A DNA stretch of 64,000 nucleotides from a virus, in the IMG/VR virus record IMGVR_UViG_3300037184_000121, positions 1 to 64,000 of that record; one strand, given 5' to 3'. The first letter of the stretch is position 1, and every line of letters begins with the position of its first letter. The notes under the pieces are model-generated. The model ran no database searches and was not told where the DNA came from. It saw only the letters and a program-made list of their open reading frames with translations. The position numbers were made by a program, and so were the translations under genes. Positions 62,816 through 64,000 of the stretch are shown one piece after another.

Positions 62816-63485
62816 AAAGAAAGGAAGTAAAAATAAAGTCCACAAACAATTTTGTCTTAATGGGCATGATGTACTTATTTGTGGCAGATCTAACACTGGT
62901 AATTGTAGAGATTGTGAACGGGCTAGAGGACTACAATATTATCAAGATCATACAGAAGAAGTAAATGCTACAAATAATAGATGTTATGCTAGAGATCGAT
63001 TAAAAATATTGAAAAATCAAAAAGTATATGAAAAAGAAAATAGATCAAAAATTCTTGCTACGAAATTAGCACGTAGAAAGGTAAGACGTGCAACTGATCC
63101 AGTTTTTAAGTTAAAAGAGAAATTAAGGGGCAGACTTCATACGGCTCTTGTAGGAAAAAAGAAACAAGGATCTGCAGTTAAGGATTTAGGATGTGGAGGG
63201 GAATTTCTAAAAGATTATATTGCTGCTAAATTCTCTGCTAGTATGACTTGGGATAATTGGGGTAAAATATGGGAGTTAGATCATATAGTTCCATTGTGGA
63301 AGTTTAATTTAGAAGATAGAGAACAGTTCTTAAAGGCAGTTCACTATACTAATCTTCAACCATTAACTGTAGAAGATCATGCTAGAAAATCAGCGAATGA
63401 AGTTAGAGAATGGATAAAGTATCAACAGGAATTGAAAAAGACTAGAGGAATAGATAAATGCCAAGACTCACCATTAAAGAGCTAG
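62808..63485 (+). CDS. HNH homing endonuclease inserted between helicase and primase genes
   Basis: This 225-residue protein begins with a basic segment and a zinc motif (FCLNGHDVLICGRSNTGNC, then CER), the same type as the C-terminus of the GIY-YIG enzyme at 663. A Lys/Arg-rich middle leads to an HNH core: WELDHIVPLWKF, AVHYTNLQPLTVEDHARKS. It overlaps the helicase stop by 8 nt and the primase start by 28 nt. Insertion between two replication genes is typical for homing enzymes. Confidence 0.85.
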   Translation: MSRKKGSKNKVHKQFCLNGHDVLICGRSNTGNCRDCERARGLQYYQDHTEEVNATNNRCYARDRLKILKNQKVYEKENRSKILATKLARRKVRRATDPVFKLKEKLRGRLHTALVGKKKQGSAVKDLGCGGEFLKDYIAAKFSASMTWDNWGKIWELDHIVPLWKFNLEDREQFLKAVHYTNLQPLTVEDHARKSANEVREWIKYQQELKKTRGIDKCQDSPLKS

Positions 63486-63955
63486 TTGAATCCTACGGTG
63501 TAAGGCTGTGGCCTATTGGGGAAGGCATCCTTCGAGGAAGCTGTCCGATGCATACTAATGTGAATACCCCTTCCTTCACTGTTTATGTCAACACAGATTC
63601 TTACTTTTGTTTCGGGGAAGGCGTTGGTGGAGATGCAGCAAATTTTCTTTCCAGGATGGAACATATCTCATATGCTGAAGCAAAGAAGCGCATGGATGGT
63701 GATACAAGTTTTCAAGAGGAGTTCGATCAGATGATGGATGCGGGATCTGTTAAAGAAGAGATCAGTTACCTTCACCAGCTCAATTCTTCTGCCAGCAAGA
63801 TTTGCCGAGATACCATGTATGCTCATCCAGAGCAAGTAGGTAACATTCTAACGTTTTTACAGAGACTTGATAAAGATGTATTGACAAAACCAGTAACTAG
63901 AGATATACTTAAGCAGGGAATAGAGGAATCGTGGAATCTGAGAGGTGGTTTATGA
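63458..63955 (+). CDS. CHC2-type DNA primase zinc-finger protein (short)
   Basis: This 165-residue protein starts with a CHC2 zinc domain: LRGSCPMHTNVNTPSFTVYV and SYFCFGEGVGGDAANFLSRM. Three ligands are normal (Cys29, His32, Cys51); the fourth position has Glu54 instead of Cys. No TOPRIM catalytic domain follows, only a helical region. The polymerase part may be encoded by the next gene, which starts at 63952 and leaves the window. It lies in the replication operon. Confidence 0.75.
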   Translation: MPRLTIKELVESYGVRLWPIGEGILRGSCPMHTNVNTPSFTVYVNTDSYFCFGEGVGGDAANFLSRMEHISYAEAKKRMDGDTSFQEEFDQMMDAGSVKEEISYLHQLNSSASKICRDTMYAHPEQVGNILTFLQRLDKDVLTKPVTRDILKQGIEESWNLRGGL

Positions 63956-64000
63956 AATACAATATTTCAAAAAGGTTCAGTGATAGTGTGAAAGCAACTG
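63952..64000 (+). CDS. start of a gene that leaves the window
   Basis: The ATG overlaps the primase stop (ATGA). Only about 16 residues are visible (MKYNISKRFSDSVKAT), too few to identify. By position it could encode the rest of the primase. Confidence 0.5.
   Translation, partial: MKYNISKRFSDSVKAT

Overview
The window is one continuous stretch of a tailed double-stranded DNA phage genome with a contractile (myovirus-type) tail. Every gene I can support reads on the + strand. Genes are tightly packed, many with ATGA or TAATG stop/start overlaps, and the DNA is AT-rich. Promoters are near-consensus sigma-70 sites and most late genes carry AGGAG-type ribosome binding sites. Several products look destined for an outer membrane or periplasm, which suggests a Gram-negative host, but the sequence does not identify the host. 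Neither genome end nor an integrase is visible.

Layout. (1) About 1-20.2 kb: repetitive beta-rich virion, fibre and adhesin-like proteins (673, 821, 604, 439 and 342 aa, and a Kelch propeller), mixed with an NlpC/P60-like hydrolase, a holin-like membrane protein and its neighbour, a DUF2384-like orphan antitoxin domain and several homing endonucleases. (2) About 20.2-36.6 kb: the tail module in classic order: connector-like and tail-terminator-like proteins, sheath, tube, tail assembly chaperone with a -1 frameshift, tape measure, hub, spike, gp25-like wedge and gpJ-like protein. (3) About 36.6-46.1 kb: baseplate-distal and fibre proteins, a tail-collar fibre, a papain-like peptidase and a DUF5675 protein. 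(4) About 46.1-61.4 kb: an early/accessory region of short operons, each behind its own 17-bp-spaced promoter. It encodes zinc-binding mini-proteins, a methionine aminopeptidase, an arginine-phosphatase-like LMW phosphatase, a UvsW-like helicase with a metallophosphoesterase, a tRNA-like RNA, secreted and membrane proteins and a BT1/MFS transporter. (5) 61.4 kb to the end: replication genes (DnaB-like helicase, CHC2 primase fragment) split by an HNH endonuclease.

Most notable points. Three DUF3494 (ice-binding-protein fold) domains sit in virion proteins, one of them inside the tail sheath. At least eight small proteins share a C-terminal NLKYLE-like tail, most with a Cys/His zinc knuckle in front. 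At least six early genes appear to be leaderless, with the start codon 5-7 nt after a consensus -10 box, and three promoters share the dyad ATAACA-N6-TGTTAT. About nine homing-type nucleases exchange DNA-binding modules across GIY-YIG, Vsr-like and HNH families, and one GIY-YIG gene seems to carry the displaced 3' end of the tail gene it invaded.

All assignments come from reading translated sequences and motifs by eye; no database search was run.
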